From: WTFY01 sp011523795
Lineage (GTDB): Bacteria; Pseudomonadota; Gammaproteobacteria; UBA4575
Assembly (NCBI GenBank): GCA_965207475.1
Contig: OZ242278.1
Location: 1,426,001-1,490,000 of the forward strand
DNA: 64,000 bases
Reading direction: 5' to 3'
In this document: in pieces, positions 36,530 through 45,257 of the stretch
How positions within the stretch are numbered: the first letter of the stretch is position 1
Layout: the number at the start of each line of letters is the position of its first letter
The notes under the pieces: model-generated
Told to the model about the DNA's origin: nothing
Seen by the model: only the letters and a program-made list of their open reading frames with translations
Databases searched by the model: none
Program-made: the position numbers and the translations under genes

Positions 36530-36565
36530 ATCACCAGTGTTCGTTTGAGAACACTGGTGATTTTC
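36530..36565 (+). terminator. Rho-independent terminator of the porin
   Basis: The perfect stem tcaccagtgttc / gaacactggtga has a six-base loop (gtttga), followed by tttt. It starts 17 nt after the stop codon. Confidence 0.9.
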
Positions 36566-37131
36566 ACGAGGTTATATCAGGATCACCCGGGCGCGATGAG
36601 GGTCTGCGCACACATGTTCCGTGACAGGTCAAACAGGAAGAATCCTGCCAGATACCGATGAAGCTCACGCAGGCCTAAAACGGATTGCGCTTTGCGCTAG
36701 GCTGCACTTTCTATCAGATGCTGTGCAGCTTCTGCAGGTGAACTGAAGGTGTACAGGCCGATATTACGTTTCGATGCCTCATACGCCAATTCATTCACCC
36801 AGTTCACCAGAACCGCCATGATCTGCTGGAACCCTCAAAAGCAACTCACACAATGCCGGCTTGAACAGGGCCTTCCCGTCTCTTAACTGGTCCAGCTGCC
36901 ACAATTTGCTCCATGCCTGTACCAGGGCATGCTGGAAATTCCCGTTTTCAGAAATTGCATCCAAGTGCGCAGCGTATGCATGGACCAAAATTTCCCTGCC
37001 GCATCGATACTGCATTGCAGGGCATCTCCGATTCGCCTGCCAAGCTCCTCTCCAAAAAATTTTTTTAAGCTTCTGAAGGGGGCTATATGCGAAAGTAACG
37101 CCCTTCCTGTTCAAGGTAGGGAGGACGAGTG
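36566..37131. other. degenerate region with a 40-codon minus-strand frame
   Basis: About 565 nt without a confident gene. On the minus strand 36697-36819 encodes a 40-residue peptide (starting MAVLVNWVNELAYEASK) with natural-looking codon choice. It overlaps, out of frame, a longer minus-strand frame coming from 37114, which could mean a frameshifted gene. No family recognised. Confidence 0.3.
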
Positions 37132-37491
37132 ATGTCTGATAATGTTATTCAGTTTCCTTCTGCTTCTCGCCGGAAGTCCTCAGGTAATTTTGCACAGCAG
37201 GATTCAGCAAAGAAGAAAGTTGATTCGCAGCAGTCGGAGAAAGTCAAAAAGCAAAATTCCGATCATTGCCGGAATCATACGGAACCGAAGAAATTGAAGA
37301 TGAAGATGTATCGAGTCCCACCGCCAAACTTGACACAAGACGATTTGGATAGGATTTCCCGTTCAATTGAATTTGAGCGGGTTGACCAGCAGCAGTCGGT
37401 CCAGATCTTATTTCCGTTATTCTTTCCTTTGAACCCCAAAGGTCATGCAATGATCTCCTTATTTCTCAAGATCGCCCATGCATGGGTATAG
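37132..37491 (+). CDS. small basic hypothetical protein
   Basis: A 119-residue protein starting MSDNVIQFPSASRRKS, a start shared by many small proteobacterial proteins of unknown role (NVIQFP). A Lys/Gln-rich middle is followed by a short conserved-looking segment (PPPNLTQDDLDRISRSIEF). A gggagg ribosome-binding site supports the ATG at 37132. The region is low in GC. No function assigned. Confidence 0.5.
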   Translation: MSDNVIQFPSASRRKSSGNFAQQDSAKKKVDSQQSEKVKKQNSDHCRNHTEPKKLKMKMYRVPPPNLTQDDLDRISRSIEFERVDQQQSVQILFPLFFPLNPKGHAMISLFLKIAHAWV

Positions 37492-38089
37492 CCAAGGGAT
37501 CGGGCTTGAAAGTCGGTGGTCAAAACAGATACTAATAGAAAAAGAAACCGCTCTCCGGCATCACCACCCCTGGCTACATGCCCTGCCCGGACCGTTAACA
37601 AGAACAACCGAGGTATGCAGCCAGACAGGACATGGGACAGCGTACCAAAATCTTTGTGAACATTGTGTGTTATATATGGAAAATATCGTGACGATTATGT
37701 GACAAGGCTTTGAGAGCCATGCTGAAATAAACATGGCTACGTTGTAAACAAAGAGCAAGCGAAGTATTTGAAGGACAATTCCGGATTCGCAAAGGAAGGT
37801 GATCTGATGCTTGTTTATCGAGACTGAGCATCGTTACTTTTGTATATCATCCCCTTCTGAAAGGGGATCAACCTGGCCACCATCAGCTACCGGTCTTCTC
37901 CCTTCACTGCGGTGCCCACCGCAATCCTCTCACCGGAAAGCGGAACCGGTTCTGCCTGGATACTGCGCCAGGAAATCCCGTAGTTCGGGGGAGCCGGGTA
38001 CCGGGGTTTCATGTTTCCTTCCCGAACCGGTCCATCCGGTGCGGCCTCCAGGGGAAGTCCCCCATGTTGACGGCACTCACTGGGTCGAG
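37492..38089. other. intergenic region downstream of aapP
   Basis: About 600 nt, AT-rich at the left and GC-rich at the right. A hairpin agccatg/catggct occurs at 37715-37738. No gene supported. Confidence 0.35.
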
Positions 38090-38863
38090 TCAGGCGTGAT
38101 GGAGGATCTGGCTCAGGAACAGCTTGGTCCGTTCATGCTCCGGATGGTCGAAAAACTCCTGCGGCGTGTTCTGTTCGATGATCTCGCCCTCGTCCATGAA
38201 GATCACGCGGTCGGCCACGGTCTTCGCAAACCCCATCTCGTGCGTCACGCACAGCATGGTAATGCCCTCGTTCGCCAGCTCGATCATGACCTCCAGCACC
38301 TCCTTGATCATTTCAGGATCGAGTGCCGAGGTGGGTTCGTCGAACAGCATGATCCGGGGCTGCATGCACAGGCTGCGCGCGATCGCGACCCGCTGCTGCT
38401 GCCCTCCCGAGAGCTGTCCCGGATACTTGTGGGCCTGCTCTGGAATCTGCACCCGTTCGAGGTACTTCATGGCGATGGCCTCGGCTTCCGCCTTGGGCAT
38501 CTTCTTCACCCAGATCGGGGCCAGGGTGCAGTTCTGCATCGCGGTGAGGTGGGGGAACAGGTTGAAATGCTGGAACACCATGCCCACCTCGCTGCGGACC
38601 TTCTCGATGTGCTTGAGGTCATTGTCCAGTTGCACCCCGTCGACGATGATCTCGCCCTTCTGGTGTTCCTCCAGCCGGTTGATGCAGCGGATCACGGTGG
38701 ACTTGCCCGAACCGGACGGGCCGCAGATGACGATTTTCTCGCCCCGCGCGACGTTCAGGTTCAGGTTCTTGAGCACGTGGAACTGCCCGAACCACTTGTG
38801 CACGTTGCGCATCACCACCGCGTAGTCGTTGCCGTCAGGCTGGGCGGGGGCTTGTTCGTTCAT
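38090..38863 (-). CDS. aapP: amino-acid ABC transporter ATP-binding protein
   Basis: A 257-residue polar amino-acid-type ATPase (GlnQ/GltL/AapP). Walker A is GPSGSGKST, the Q-loop region MVFQHFNLFPHLT, signature LSGGQQQRVAIAR, Walker B IMLFDEPTSALDPE and the switch His in CVTHEMGFA. It is the last gene of a J-Q-M-P operon on the minus strand, 21 nt after the aapM stop. It powers uptake of glutamate/aspartate/glutamine-type amino acids. Confidence 0.95.
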   Translation of the reverse strand: MNEQAPAQPDGNDYAVVMRNVHKWFGQFHVLKNLNLNVARGEKIVICGPSGSGKSTVIRCINRLEEHQKGEIIVDGVQLDNDLKHIEKVRSEVGMVFQHFNLFPHLTAMQNCTLAPIWVKKMPKAEAEAIAMKYLERVQIPEQAHKYPGQLSGGQQQRVAIARSLCMQPRIMLFDEPTSALDPEMIKEVLEVMIELANEGITMLCVTHEMGFAKTVADRVIFMDEGEIIEQNTPQEFFDHPEHERTKLFLSQILHHA

Positions 38864-38884
38864 GCTGTCTCCTCGGGGTTTGCC

Positions 38885-39994
38885 CTACCGGTCATGCCCG
38901 GTCTTGAGCCTGTTTTCCAGGTACAGCGAATAGCGTGACATGGCGAAACAGGAGATGAAAAAGAAAATCGCTACAAACAGGTAGACCTCGGTAGACAACC
39001 CGGTCCACTTGGTGTCGGCCAGGGAGGCCCGGCCGATGCCCAGCGGGTCCGCGAGCCCGATGATGATCACCAGCGTGGTGTCCTTGTACAGGCCGATGAA
39101 GGTGTTGACGATGCTCGGGATCGAGATTTTCAGCGCCTGCGGCAGCACGATCAGCCGCATCGACTGCCAGTACTTCAGTCCCATGGCATCGGCTGCCTCG
39201 GTCTGCCCCTTGGGGATCGCCTGCAGCCCGCCGCGGATGACTTCCGCCATGTAGCCGGATGCGAACAGCGTGACCATGATCAGGACCCGCAGCAGCAGGT
39301 CGAACACCGTGCCTTTCGGCAGGAAGTAGTTGAGCATGGTCGAGGCGACGAACAGCAGCGTGATCAGCGGCACGCCGCGGATGAACTCGATGAAGCTCAC
39401 GCAGGCCCAGCGGATGACGACGAGCCTGGACTGCCGGCCGAGTGCCAGCACAATGCCGATCGGCAGCGAGAAAGCGATGCCGGTGACGCCGATGACCAAG
39501 GTCAGCATGAAGCCGCCGAACTGGTCCGTGGCCACCGGCTCCAGCCCGAAGCCGCCCAACAGCAGCCAGCCGCAGATCAGCGGAAAGCTCACGGCATACA
39601 GCAGACCGTACTTGCGCCCCGGCATCCGGTCGTACAGCAGCGGCACCAGTGCCGCCAGCAGCAGGATGAAGGACAGGTTGACCCGCCACCGGTGCTCGGC
39701 CGGGTAGAAGCCGTAGGTGAACAGCCTGAACCGCTCGGCGATGAAGGCCCAGCAGGCCCCGCCCGCCTTGGCCCGGCACTCATCCCGGTTGTCGCCGATG
39801 AACGCCGCATCGAACAGCATCCAGTCCAGCAGCGGCGGCACGATCTCATACAGCAGATACAGCGACACCAGGGTCATTACGATGTTGGTGGGGGAGGACA
39901 GCAGGCTGCTGCGCACCCAGCCGATCACACCGACGGTGGTGACGGGAGGCGGGAGGTCGGGATGCTCGCCCGGCCGGTAGGTCGATTCGCTCAT
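38885..39994 (-). CDS. aapM: amino-acid ABC transporter permease AapM
   Basis: A 369-residue inner-membrane permease. The long N-terminal extension with several spans is typical of AapM versus shorter HisM-type permeases. The EAA loop reads EVIRGGLQAIPKGQTEAADAMGLKYWQSMRLIVLPQALK. It ends LYLENRLKTGHDR. It lies between aapQ and aapP with short spacers, so it is co-transcribed. Confidence 0.93.
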   Translation of the reverse strand: MSESTYRPGEHPDLPPPVTTVGVIGWVRSSLLSSPTNIVMTLVSLYLLYEIVPPLLDWMLFDAAFIGDNRDECRAKAGGACWAFIAERFRLFTYGFYPAEHRWRVNLSFILLLAALVPLLYDRMPGRKYGLLYAVSFPLICGWLLLGGFGLEPVATDQFGGFMLTLVIGVTGIAFSLPIGIVLALGRQSRLVVIRWACVSFIEFIRGVPLITLLFVASTMLNYFLPKGTVFDLLLRVLIMVTLFASGYMAEVIRGGLQAIPKGQTEAADAMGLKYWQSMRLIVLPQALKISIPSIVNTFIGLYKDTTLVIIIGLADPLGIGRASLADTKWTGLSTEVYLFVAIFFFISCFAMSRYSLYLENRLKTGHDR

Positions 39995-40004
39995 GCCCTG
40001 CTCC

Positions 40005-41192
40005 CTAGCGCTCCACCAGCCGAATCCTGCGGTTGTACCAGTTCATGACCGCGGAGATCAGCAGCGACAGCGACAGGTACAGCAGCAGCACTATGATCAT
40101 GCACTCCATCTCGCGCCCGGTCTGGTTGAGGGAGATGCCGCCGATGGTGGCCACGATGTCCATGTACCCGATCGCGAGTGCCAGCGAGGAGTTCTTGGTC
40201 AGGTTCACGTACTGGCTGGTGAGCGGGGGCACGATGCTGCGCAGGGCCTGCGGAATGACCACCAGGCTCAGGGTGCGCCCGCGGCTGATTCCCAGGGCGT
40301 GCGAGGCCTCGCTCTGGCCGCGGTCCACGGCCAGGATCCCGGCGCGCACGATCTCCCCGATGAAGGCGGCGGTGTACAGCGACAGGGCCAGCCACAGGGC
40401 GACGAATTCCGGGCGGACCACCATGCCCCCCTTGAAGTTGAACCGCTTCAGGGCCGGCACGTCCCAGGCGATCGGGCTGCCCAGCAGGAAGTAGGCCAGC
40501 ACCGGCGCGCCCACGATGGCGGCCACGCCGATCCAGAACACCGGGTAGTGCCGACCGGTCTTGTCCTGGACCCGCTTGGCGTATCGCCGGAACCACAGCA
40601 TGAACACGATGCCCGCGGCAAATACCCCGACGACCACCCAGAACAGCGGCTCGTACATCGGCTTCGGAACGAAAAAGCCCCGGTTGGTCAGAAACAGCGT
40701 GTCCCCGACGTTGAGGGCCTGCTTGGGAAGCGGCAGGGAGTGCACGATGATGCCGTGAATCAGCAGGATGTGCAGCAGCACCGGCACGTTGCGCACGAAC
40801 TCGGTGTAGGCATAGGCGAGCTTGTTCGTCAGCCAGTTCCTCGACAGGCGCAGCACGCCCAGGATGAACCCGAGTGCGGTGGCCGTGATAATCCCGAAGA
40901 CGGCCACCAGCAGGGTGTTGAGGATGCCCACCACCATCGCCCGGAAGTGCGTGGAACGGGAACTGTACTCGATCAGGTGCTGGTTGATGTCGTAGGAGGA
41001 CATCTGCCACAGGAAGGCATAGCTGAAATTCTTGCCGAGGGCCTCGAGGTTGACGAAGGCGTTGCGCACGATGTAGGCCAGAAACGCCAGGATCAGGGCC
41101 ATGGCAATGATCTGGATGGCGGTGGAACGTACCTCCTTGTCGTTCCACAGCCGCACCGGCAGGAATTCCCCGGCTTGTGCGGTCTCACGCAT
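40005..41192 (-). CDS. aapQ: amino-acid ABC transporter permease AapQ
   Basis: A 395-residue permease paired with AapM. The ATG at 41192 (MRETAQAGEF) is chosen; the upstream in-frame extension is Pro/Cys-rich and runs through intergenic hairpins. The EAA motif reads EIVRAGILAVDRGQSEASHALGISRGRTLSLVVIPQALR. The conserved NLTKNSSLALAIGYMDIV segment is the membrane core of this family. Confidence 0.94.
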   Translation of the reverse strand: MRETAQAGEFLPVRLWNDKEVRSTAIQIIAMALILAFLAYIVRNAFVNLEALGKNFSYAFLWQMSSYDINQHLIEYSSRSTHFRAMVVGILNTLLVAVFGIITATALGFILGVLRLSRNWLTNKLAYAYTEFVRNVPVLLHILLIHGIIVHSLPLPKQALNVGDTLFLTNRGFFVPKPMYEPLFWVVVGVFAAGIVFMLWFRRYAKRVQDKTGRHYPVFWIGVAAIVGAPVLAYFLLGSPIAWDVPALKRFNFKGGMVVRPEFVALWLALSLYTAAFIGEIVRAGILAVDRGQSEASHALGISRGRTLSLVVIPQALRSIVPPLTSQYVNLTKNSSLALAIGYMDIVATIGGISLNQTGREMECMIIVLLLYLSLSLLISAVMNWYNRRIRLVER

Positions 41193-41266
41193 GGGGCGGG
41201 TCCCAGGTTCCGGGCAGCATGGTATGCCACCCCCGCAGGCAGGGAGTGTACCGGGAGTGCGGGCAG

Positions 41267-41308
41267 GCGGGGCCTGGCATTTGCCGGGCCCGCCGGACCG
41301 CAAGTCCG
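41267..41308 (-). promoter_or_regulatory. intercistronic hairpins between aapJ and aapQ
   Basis: Two adjacent GC-rich inverted repeats occupy the aapJ-aapQ gap: about 41267-41293 (gcgggg.../...gcccgc around a tt) and cggac/gtccg at 41294-41308. Such hairpins after a binding-protein gene commonly stabilise the upstream mRNA and reduce permease expression. The role here is inferred. Confidence 0.5.
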
Positions 41309-41373
41309 TCTGCGGTCACGAACCCGGTGCTGCCCACCTTACCGGCCTCCCCCGTGCAGCGTGTTCCGTTCGC

Positions 41374-42393
41374 TCAGCGAATCGGGGCTGCGTAGAGGAT
41401 ACCGCCGTCCTTCCAGGAAGCGTTCAGCCCGCGTTCGAGCGCGAGCGGGGTCTTGGCGCCGATGTACTTTTCAAAGATCTCGCCGTAGTTTCCGGCCACG
41501 GAAATCGCGCGCACGGCCCACTGCGCGTCCAGCCCGATCATCTCGCCCATGGTGCCCTCGGTGCCGCACAGGCGGTTGATGCTGGGGTTCTTGCCGGACT
41601 CCGCGCACAGCTCACCGACGTTGGCCTGGGTGATCCCGAGTTCCTCGGCGATGATAATGGCGTTGACCACCCACTTGCCGATGTCCGCCCAGTCGTCGTC
41701 ACCCTGGCGCACGGCACCGGCCAGCGGTTCCTTGGAAATGATTTCCGGCAGGATCATGTGGGCGGAAGGGTCCTTCAGCGCGGCACGGGTCGAGGCCAGG
41801 GCGGACACGTCCGTGGTGTAGGCGTCGCAGCGGCCGCCCGTGTAATTGGCAATGCTCTCCTCGTTGGTTTCGGTGTTGACCGGCTCGTAGGCCATGCCGT
41901 TGGAATTGAAGAAGTCCGCCAGGTTCAGTTCCGTGGTGGTGCCGGTCTGGATGCACACGGACGCCCCGTCCAGTTGCATGGCCGAGTCGACTCCCAGGTC
42001 CTTGCGTACCAGAAAGCCCTGTCCGTCGTAGTAGTTGACCGGAAGGAAGGTGAGTTTCAGGTCCGTATCGCGGCTCATGGTCTCGGTCGTGTTGCGGAAC
42101 AGGATGTCCCCCTCGCCCGAGTTGAGCAGCGTAAAGCGGGTTTTTCCGGTCGACGGCACGAACTTGACCTTCTCACCGTCTCCGACCACCGCGGCGGCAA
42201 CCGCGCGGCAGAAGGTGACATCGAAGCCTTCCCAGCGGCCGTCCGCATCGGGTGCAGCAAACCCGGCAAGACCGGTGGTGACTACACAGTTCAGCTCGCC
42301 CCGGGCCTTCACCTCATCCAGCGTGCTGGCGTGGGCCATGGTCGTGATCAGGGACAGTGCAGCCCCAACGACTGCAAATTTGAAAGCGTTCAT
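41374..42393 (-). CDS. aapJ: amino-acid ABC transporter substrate-binding protein
   Basis: A 339-residue periplasmic binding protein. The signal peptide is MNAFKFAVVGAALSLITTMAHAS. The mature N-terminus TLDEVKARGELNCVVTTGLAGFAAPDADGRWEGFDVTFCRAVAAAV, the NTTETMSRDTDLKLTF loop and TGTTTELNLADFF match the AapJ/BztA family for glutamate, glutamine and aspartate. A ggaga ribosome-binding site precedes the ATG. It is first in the operon, so the promoter lies between it and the divergent channel gene at 42651. Confidence 0.95.
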   Translation of the reverse strand: MNAFKFAVVGAALSLITTMAHASTLDEVKARGELNCVVTTGLAGFAAPDADGRWEGFDVTFCRAVAAAVVGDGEKVKFVPSTGKTRFTLLNSGEGDILFRNTTETMSRDTDLKLTFLPVNYYDGQGFLVRKDLGVDSAMQLDGASVCIQTGTTTELNLADFFNSNGMAYEPVNTETNEESIANYTGGRCDAYTTDVSALASTRAALKDPSAHMILPEIISKEPLAGAVRQGDDDWADIGKWVVNAIIIAEELGITQANVGELCAESGKNPSINRLCGTEGTMGEMIGLDAQWAVRAISVAGNYGEIFEKYIGAKTPLALERGLNASWKDGGILYAAPIR

Positions 42394-42650
42394 CTCGATT
42401 TCTCCTGAATTGTGGATTGTTCTTGTTAACGGTTTTCAAGCATGGGTCATGCAACTTACTAGCCTACCTGAATTGGCGCCTGATTTTAACCCCGCAAGCG
42501 GGTACCGGGCACTCTGCCTGCGCTTCGGATTTGTGATATCTTTGCACGGGGCAGGCCGGCAGCGATACAGTGCCCCTGACCGGCAAAGCGCCGGATTCCC
42601 CGCTGTCTCAAATGCAAAAGAAATCATGAACGTACCCGGACACGAGAGGC

Positions 42651-43472
42651 ATGGCTGCGTCTGAAAGCGCACCCCGCAAGGGGCTGCGGGCGTGCATCCG
42701 CACGTTCATCGAAAGCCGTCCCGTACAGCATGCCATCACGGCCCTGATCGTGATCAATGCTGCAGTCCTGGCTTTGGAGACGAGCCCGGCCGCCATGGCG
42801 GCGGCTGGCGGTGTCCTGTACCTTGCCGACCGGGTGATCCTGGCCGTGTTTGTCGTCGAGATCCTGCTGAAAATCTTCGGGCAGCGGGGCGACTTCATCC
42901 GCGATCCCTGGAATTATTTCGACACCCTGGTCGTGGGCATTGCCCTGGTGCCGGCCGCCGGGTCGATGTCGGTCATGCGCGCGCTCAGGATTCTCCGGGT
43001 GCTGCGGCTGATTTCAGCCGTGCCTTCGCTTCGCCGCGTGGTTGGGGCGTTGCTGCATGCGGTCCCCGGCATGGGCTCGGTGCTGATGTTGCTGCTGGTG
43101 ATCTACTTCGTGTTCTCGGTGATGGCAACCAACCTGTTCGGCGCCCGGTTTCCGGAATGGTTCGGCAATATCGGCAGTTCGGCTTATACCCTGTTCCAGG
43201 TGATGACACTTGAAAGCTGGTCCATGGGCATCGTGCGCCCGGTGATGGAGGTCTACCCCCATGCCTGGGTCTTTTTCGTGCCATTCATCCTGGTCACCTC
43301 GTTTGCGGTGCTGAACCTGTTCATCGGCATCATTGTGGATGCGGTGCAGGCGCACGGTCACCGGGAGGAAAGAAACGAAAATGCCGGCCAGGTCACCGAG
43401 CCCACGAACGCGGAACTGAAGGCCGAGCTCCAGGCGCTGCGCAGGGAGGTAGCCGAACTGAAACGCAATTGA
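42651..43472 (+). CDS. voltage-gated sodium channel homologue (BacNav/NaChBac type)
   Basis: A 273-residue ion-transport protein with six membrane segments. S4 (MRALRILRVLRLISAVPSLRRV, about residues 109-130) has Arg at every third position. The selectivity filter is TLESWSMG at about 186-193, the same TLESWS seen in bacterial sodium channels. The C-terminus is a coiled coil (ELKAELQALRREVAELKRN), the usual tetramerisation domain. It works as a homotetramer in the inner membrane. It is divergent from aapJ. Confidence 0.92.
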   Translation: MAASESAPRKGLRACIRTFIESRPVQHAITALIVINAAVLALETSPAAMAAAGGVLYLADRVILAVFVVEILLKIFGQRGDFIRDPWNYFDTLVVGIALVPAAGSMSVMRALRILRVLRLISAVPSLRRVVGALLHAVPGMGSVLMLLLVIYFVFSVMATNLFGARFPEWFGNIGSSAYTLFQVMTLESWSMGIVRPVMEVYPHAWVFFVPFILVTSFAVLNLFIGIIVDAVQAHGHREERNENAGQVTEPTNAELKAELQALRREVAELKRN

Positions 43473-43585
43473 CGCTGGGTAATGCTCCCTTCGGCAGGAA
43501 AGTCATCGCTTGCCGATACGTGAACTTGCTTGCATTCTGGAATCAGCCCATGCTTTCGTAAAGAGCCTTCCCATTCCAGTTTTTC

Positions 43586-43594
43586 TGTTATACT
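43586..43594 (+). promoter_or_regulatory. extended -10 promoter of structured RNA copy A
   Basis: TGtTATACT ends six nt before the first base of the RNA closing helix at 43601. The same box (CTGTTATAC) precedes the homologous copy on the minus strand at 55079-55088. No clear -35. Confidence 0.55.
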
Positions 43595-43600
43595 CCGTAG

Positions 43601-43801
43601 TGCTAACACCGCTGATGGCCCTAGGTCGGGCTACCTGCTGAATACAATACTTCTGGCAGGAAACAGACTTGGATCCTGCCAGGGAAATAGGCGGGGAATA
43701 CCACAATCATTAGTGATGTTAGCAATGGCCCGACACCATGGCTGATAATCGTGATGTGTGGGTGAGAAAGAAAAGACCAGGCTGCAACCTGGCCTTTTCA
43801 G
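43601..43801 (+). ncRNA. candidate structured RNA, copy A
   Basis: The segment 43601-43724 is homologous to the minus strand of 54940-55070. The closing helix pairs 43601-43608 with 43717-43724 and 43610-43617 with 43708-43715, 16 bp with one mismatch. The inner helix CCUGC/GCGGG is at 43634-43638/43691-43695. An 8-bp hairpin lies at 43653-43660/43675-43682. A possible pseudoknot pairs 43625-43631 with 43728-43734. Conserved unpaired stretches include GAAUACAA and GGGAAAUAGG. A terminator-like hairpin (aaaag.ccagg/cctgg.ctttt) at 43771-43799 gives a transcript of about 200 nt. The RAQPRD gene begins about 100 nt later. No family recognised. Confidence 0.7.
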
Positions 43802-43897
43802 ATTTGTTTCCTGCCCTGAACATCTTTCAGGAAACCGCACACCCTGCAGGACAGGTTTTTCATAGCCCTGCCGGTTGCATGAGGCCAACATGGCCGC

Positions 43898-44224
43898 ATG
43901 CATGATTTTTCAACAACCCCCGTATACCTGCCTGCCTGGCTCGCCGCCGCGCTGCTTGCTGCGGCACTCGGCCTGCAGCCCGTGCTGGCAGACGATGACG
44001 CAGAACGCGCGGTGCTCGCTGGCATCGTGCATGAACTGGAGGGTCTTGAGCCGCTGATCCGAGAAGCCGAGGCGCAGGCCCGTCCGGATGCCCGCATCCG
44101 GATGCGCTACGACTGGCTGCGACAGGACCTGGCAAGGATTCGCCGGGGTATCCGGGACCATCTCGATGCGCCCCGGGCCGAGCCAAGGACCTTACCTCCC
44201 CTGCGCGGGGACTACCGTCAATGA
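43898..44224 (+). CDS. RAQPRD-family conjugative-element protein
   Basis: A 108-residue exported protein: signal peptide ending QPVLADD, then a helical domain with RMRYDWLRQDLARIRRGIRDHLDAPRAEPRTLPPLRGDYRQ, the TIGR01690/RAQPRD signature. It opens the third conjugative-element block. Family members are small periplasmic proteins of unknown role, always encoded within the transfer operon. Confidence 0.85.
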   Translation: MHDFSTTPVYLPAWLAAALLAAALGLQPVLADDDAERAVLAGIVHELEGLEPLIREAEAQARPDARIRMRYDWLRQDLARIRRGIRDHLDAPRAEPRTLPPLRGDYRQ

Positions 44225-44233
44225 CGCTTCGCC

Positions 44234-44464
44234 ATGTCACCGGCACAGCAGGCCGCCTTCCACGCCGGATCCGGTGTCACCCCGGCCACCCTGCTGGCCG
44301 GCATCGCGAGCGTGGTCATGCTGCTCGCCTTCATCTGGGCGGCCTGGGTGGTGCTCGGTGCCTTCCGGGCCTGGCAGGACGGTCGGGGGGTCCTGCTCGA
44401 CGTGCTGTGGAGCGCGCTGCGGGCATGCATCGTGCTGATGGTACTCGGGTTTTACCTGCGGTGA
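44234..44464 (+). CDS. TIGR03758-family (PFL_4701) conjugative-element protein
   Basis: A 76-residue small inner-membrane protein with two hydrophobic segments (LLAGIASVVMLLAFIWAAWV and a C-terminal CIVLMVLGFYLR). It begins MSPAQQAAFHAGSGV, the family signature. It is 9 nt after the RAQPRD stop. By position it is a likely TraL/VirB3-like channel component; this is inferred. Confidence 0.83.
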   Translation: MSPAQQAAFHAGSGVTPATLLAGIASVVMLLAFIWAAWVVLGAFRAWQDGRGVLLDVLWSALRACIVLMVLGFYLR

Positions 44465-44525
44465 GGGGCTGCCCCCTGTCGCGTCAACATCCGGGGAAGG
44501 ACCCCGGTGTCAGGGAGGTACGATC

Positions 44526-44873
44526 ATGATCAGACTGCTCAAGCAAGGCACAGCCATCACCGGGCTGCTGGCATCATCGGCCGGACCGGTGTCACGCGCG
44601 GCCCTGCCCACCCCGGTGGCCCCCAGTACGTCGCCGCCCGCCGGAGACTGGATCGCGCTGATCCAGGGCTATATCAAGGACGGCGGGCTGGTGCTCGGCC
44701 TGGCCATCTCGGTGCTTGGATTCCTGTGGGTGGCCTATCTCGGTTTCGCGAAGTTCAACGAGGCGCGCCAGGGCAAGGCGGAGTGGGCCGAGGTAGGCGT
44801 GCTCGGCATCGTCGGGGCCGTGGTCCTGACCTTTGCCAGCTACCTGCTGACCGAGGCCGCCGGCGTCATCTGA
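44526..44873 (+). CDS. TIGR03745-family (PFL_4702) conjugative-element membrane protein
   Basis: A 115-residue exported small membrane protein. A signal peptide is followed by LPTPVAPSTSPPAGDWIALIQGYIKDGGLVLGLAISVLGFLWVAYL and a second span near the C-terminus. The arrangement resembles VirB2-like pilin precursors, and it sits at the expected position, so it may be the conjugative pilin; the family label is secure, the pilin role is inference. Confidence 0.82.
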   Translation: MIRLLKQGTAITGLLASSAGPVSRAALPTPVAPSTSPPAGDWIALIQGYIKDGGLVLGLAISVLGFLWVAYLGFAKFNEARQGKAEWAEVGVLGIVGAVVLTFASYLLTEAAGVI

Positions 44874-44876
44874 GTC

Positions 44877-45257
44877 ATGGCCGATCCGGACGAAATACTG
44901 GCTGACCGGCTGAACGTCGAGCCCGCGGTATTCAAGGGGTGCTCGTCGCTCGAACTGGGCGTGATGGTCGGTGTGAGTGCGCTCGTCTGGCTGCCGGCAA
45001 GCCTCCTCCTGGCCGGCATGATGGGTGCGCTCACCATGGGCTTCGGCGTCGCAGGGATCGGCCTGGTAGGCAGTACCGTCATGCTGGCCGGGATATTCCG
45101 GCGTCTCAAGCGTGGCCGCCCCGATGCGTATTACCGGCAGCGTTTCATGGTCTGGCTGGACGACCGCGGCCTGCACCGCTCGGGGTTCGTGCGGCACAGC
45201 GGCGCCTGGGATGTCGGAAGGACCGGCCGTGCGCCGCTATCGGCACGAGATCGATAA
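44877..45257 (+). CDS. TIGR03750-family conjugative-element membrane protein
   Basis: A 126-residue inner-membrane protein: EILADRLNVEPAVFKGCSSLELG followed by a two-span hairpin, then FRRLKRGRPDAYYRQRFMVWLDDRGL. This is the TIGR03750 signature, probably a TraL/VirB3 analogue. It is 3 nt after the previous stop and overlaps the next gene by 47 nt. Confidence 0.82.
   Translation: MADPDEILADRLNVEPAVFKGCSSLELGVMVGVSALVWLPASLLLAGMMGALTMGFGVAGIGLVGSTVMLAGIFRRLKRGRPDAYYRQRFMVWLDDRGLHRSGFVRHSGAWDVGRTGRAPLSARDR

Noticed and set aside
43601..43801. Identity of the twin structured RNA as 6S RNA, tmRNA, RNase P RNA, SRP RNA, a retron ncRNA or a well-known riboswitch
   Set aside because: None of the sequence signatures I know for these is present, and no reverse transcriptase gene is nearby for a retron. 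A covariance-model search would be decisive and was not possible.
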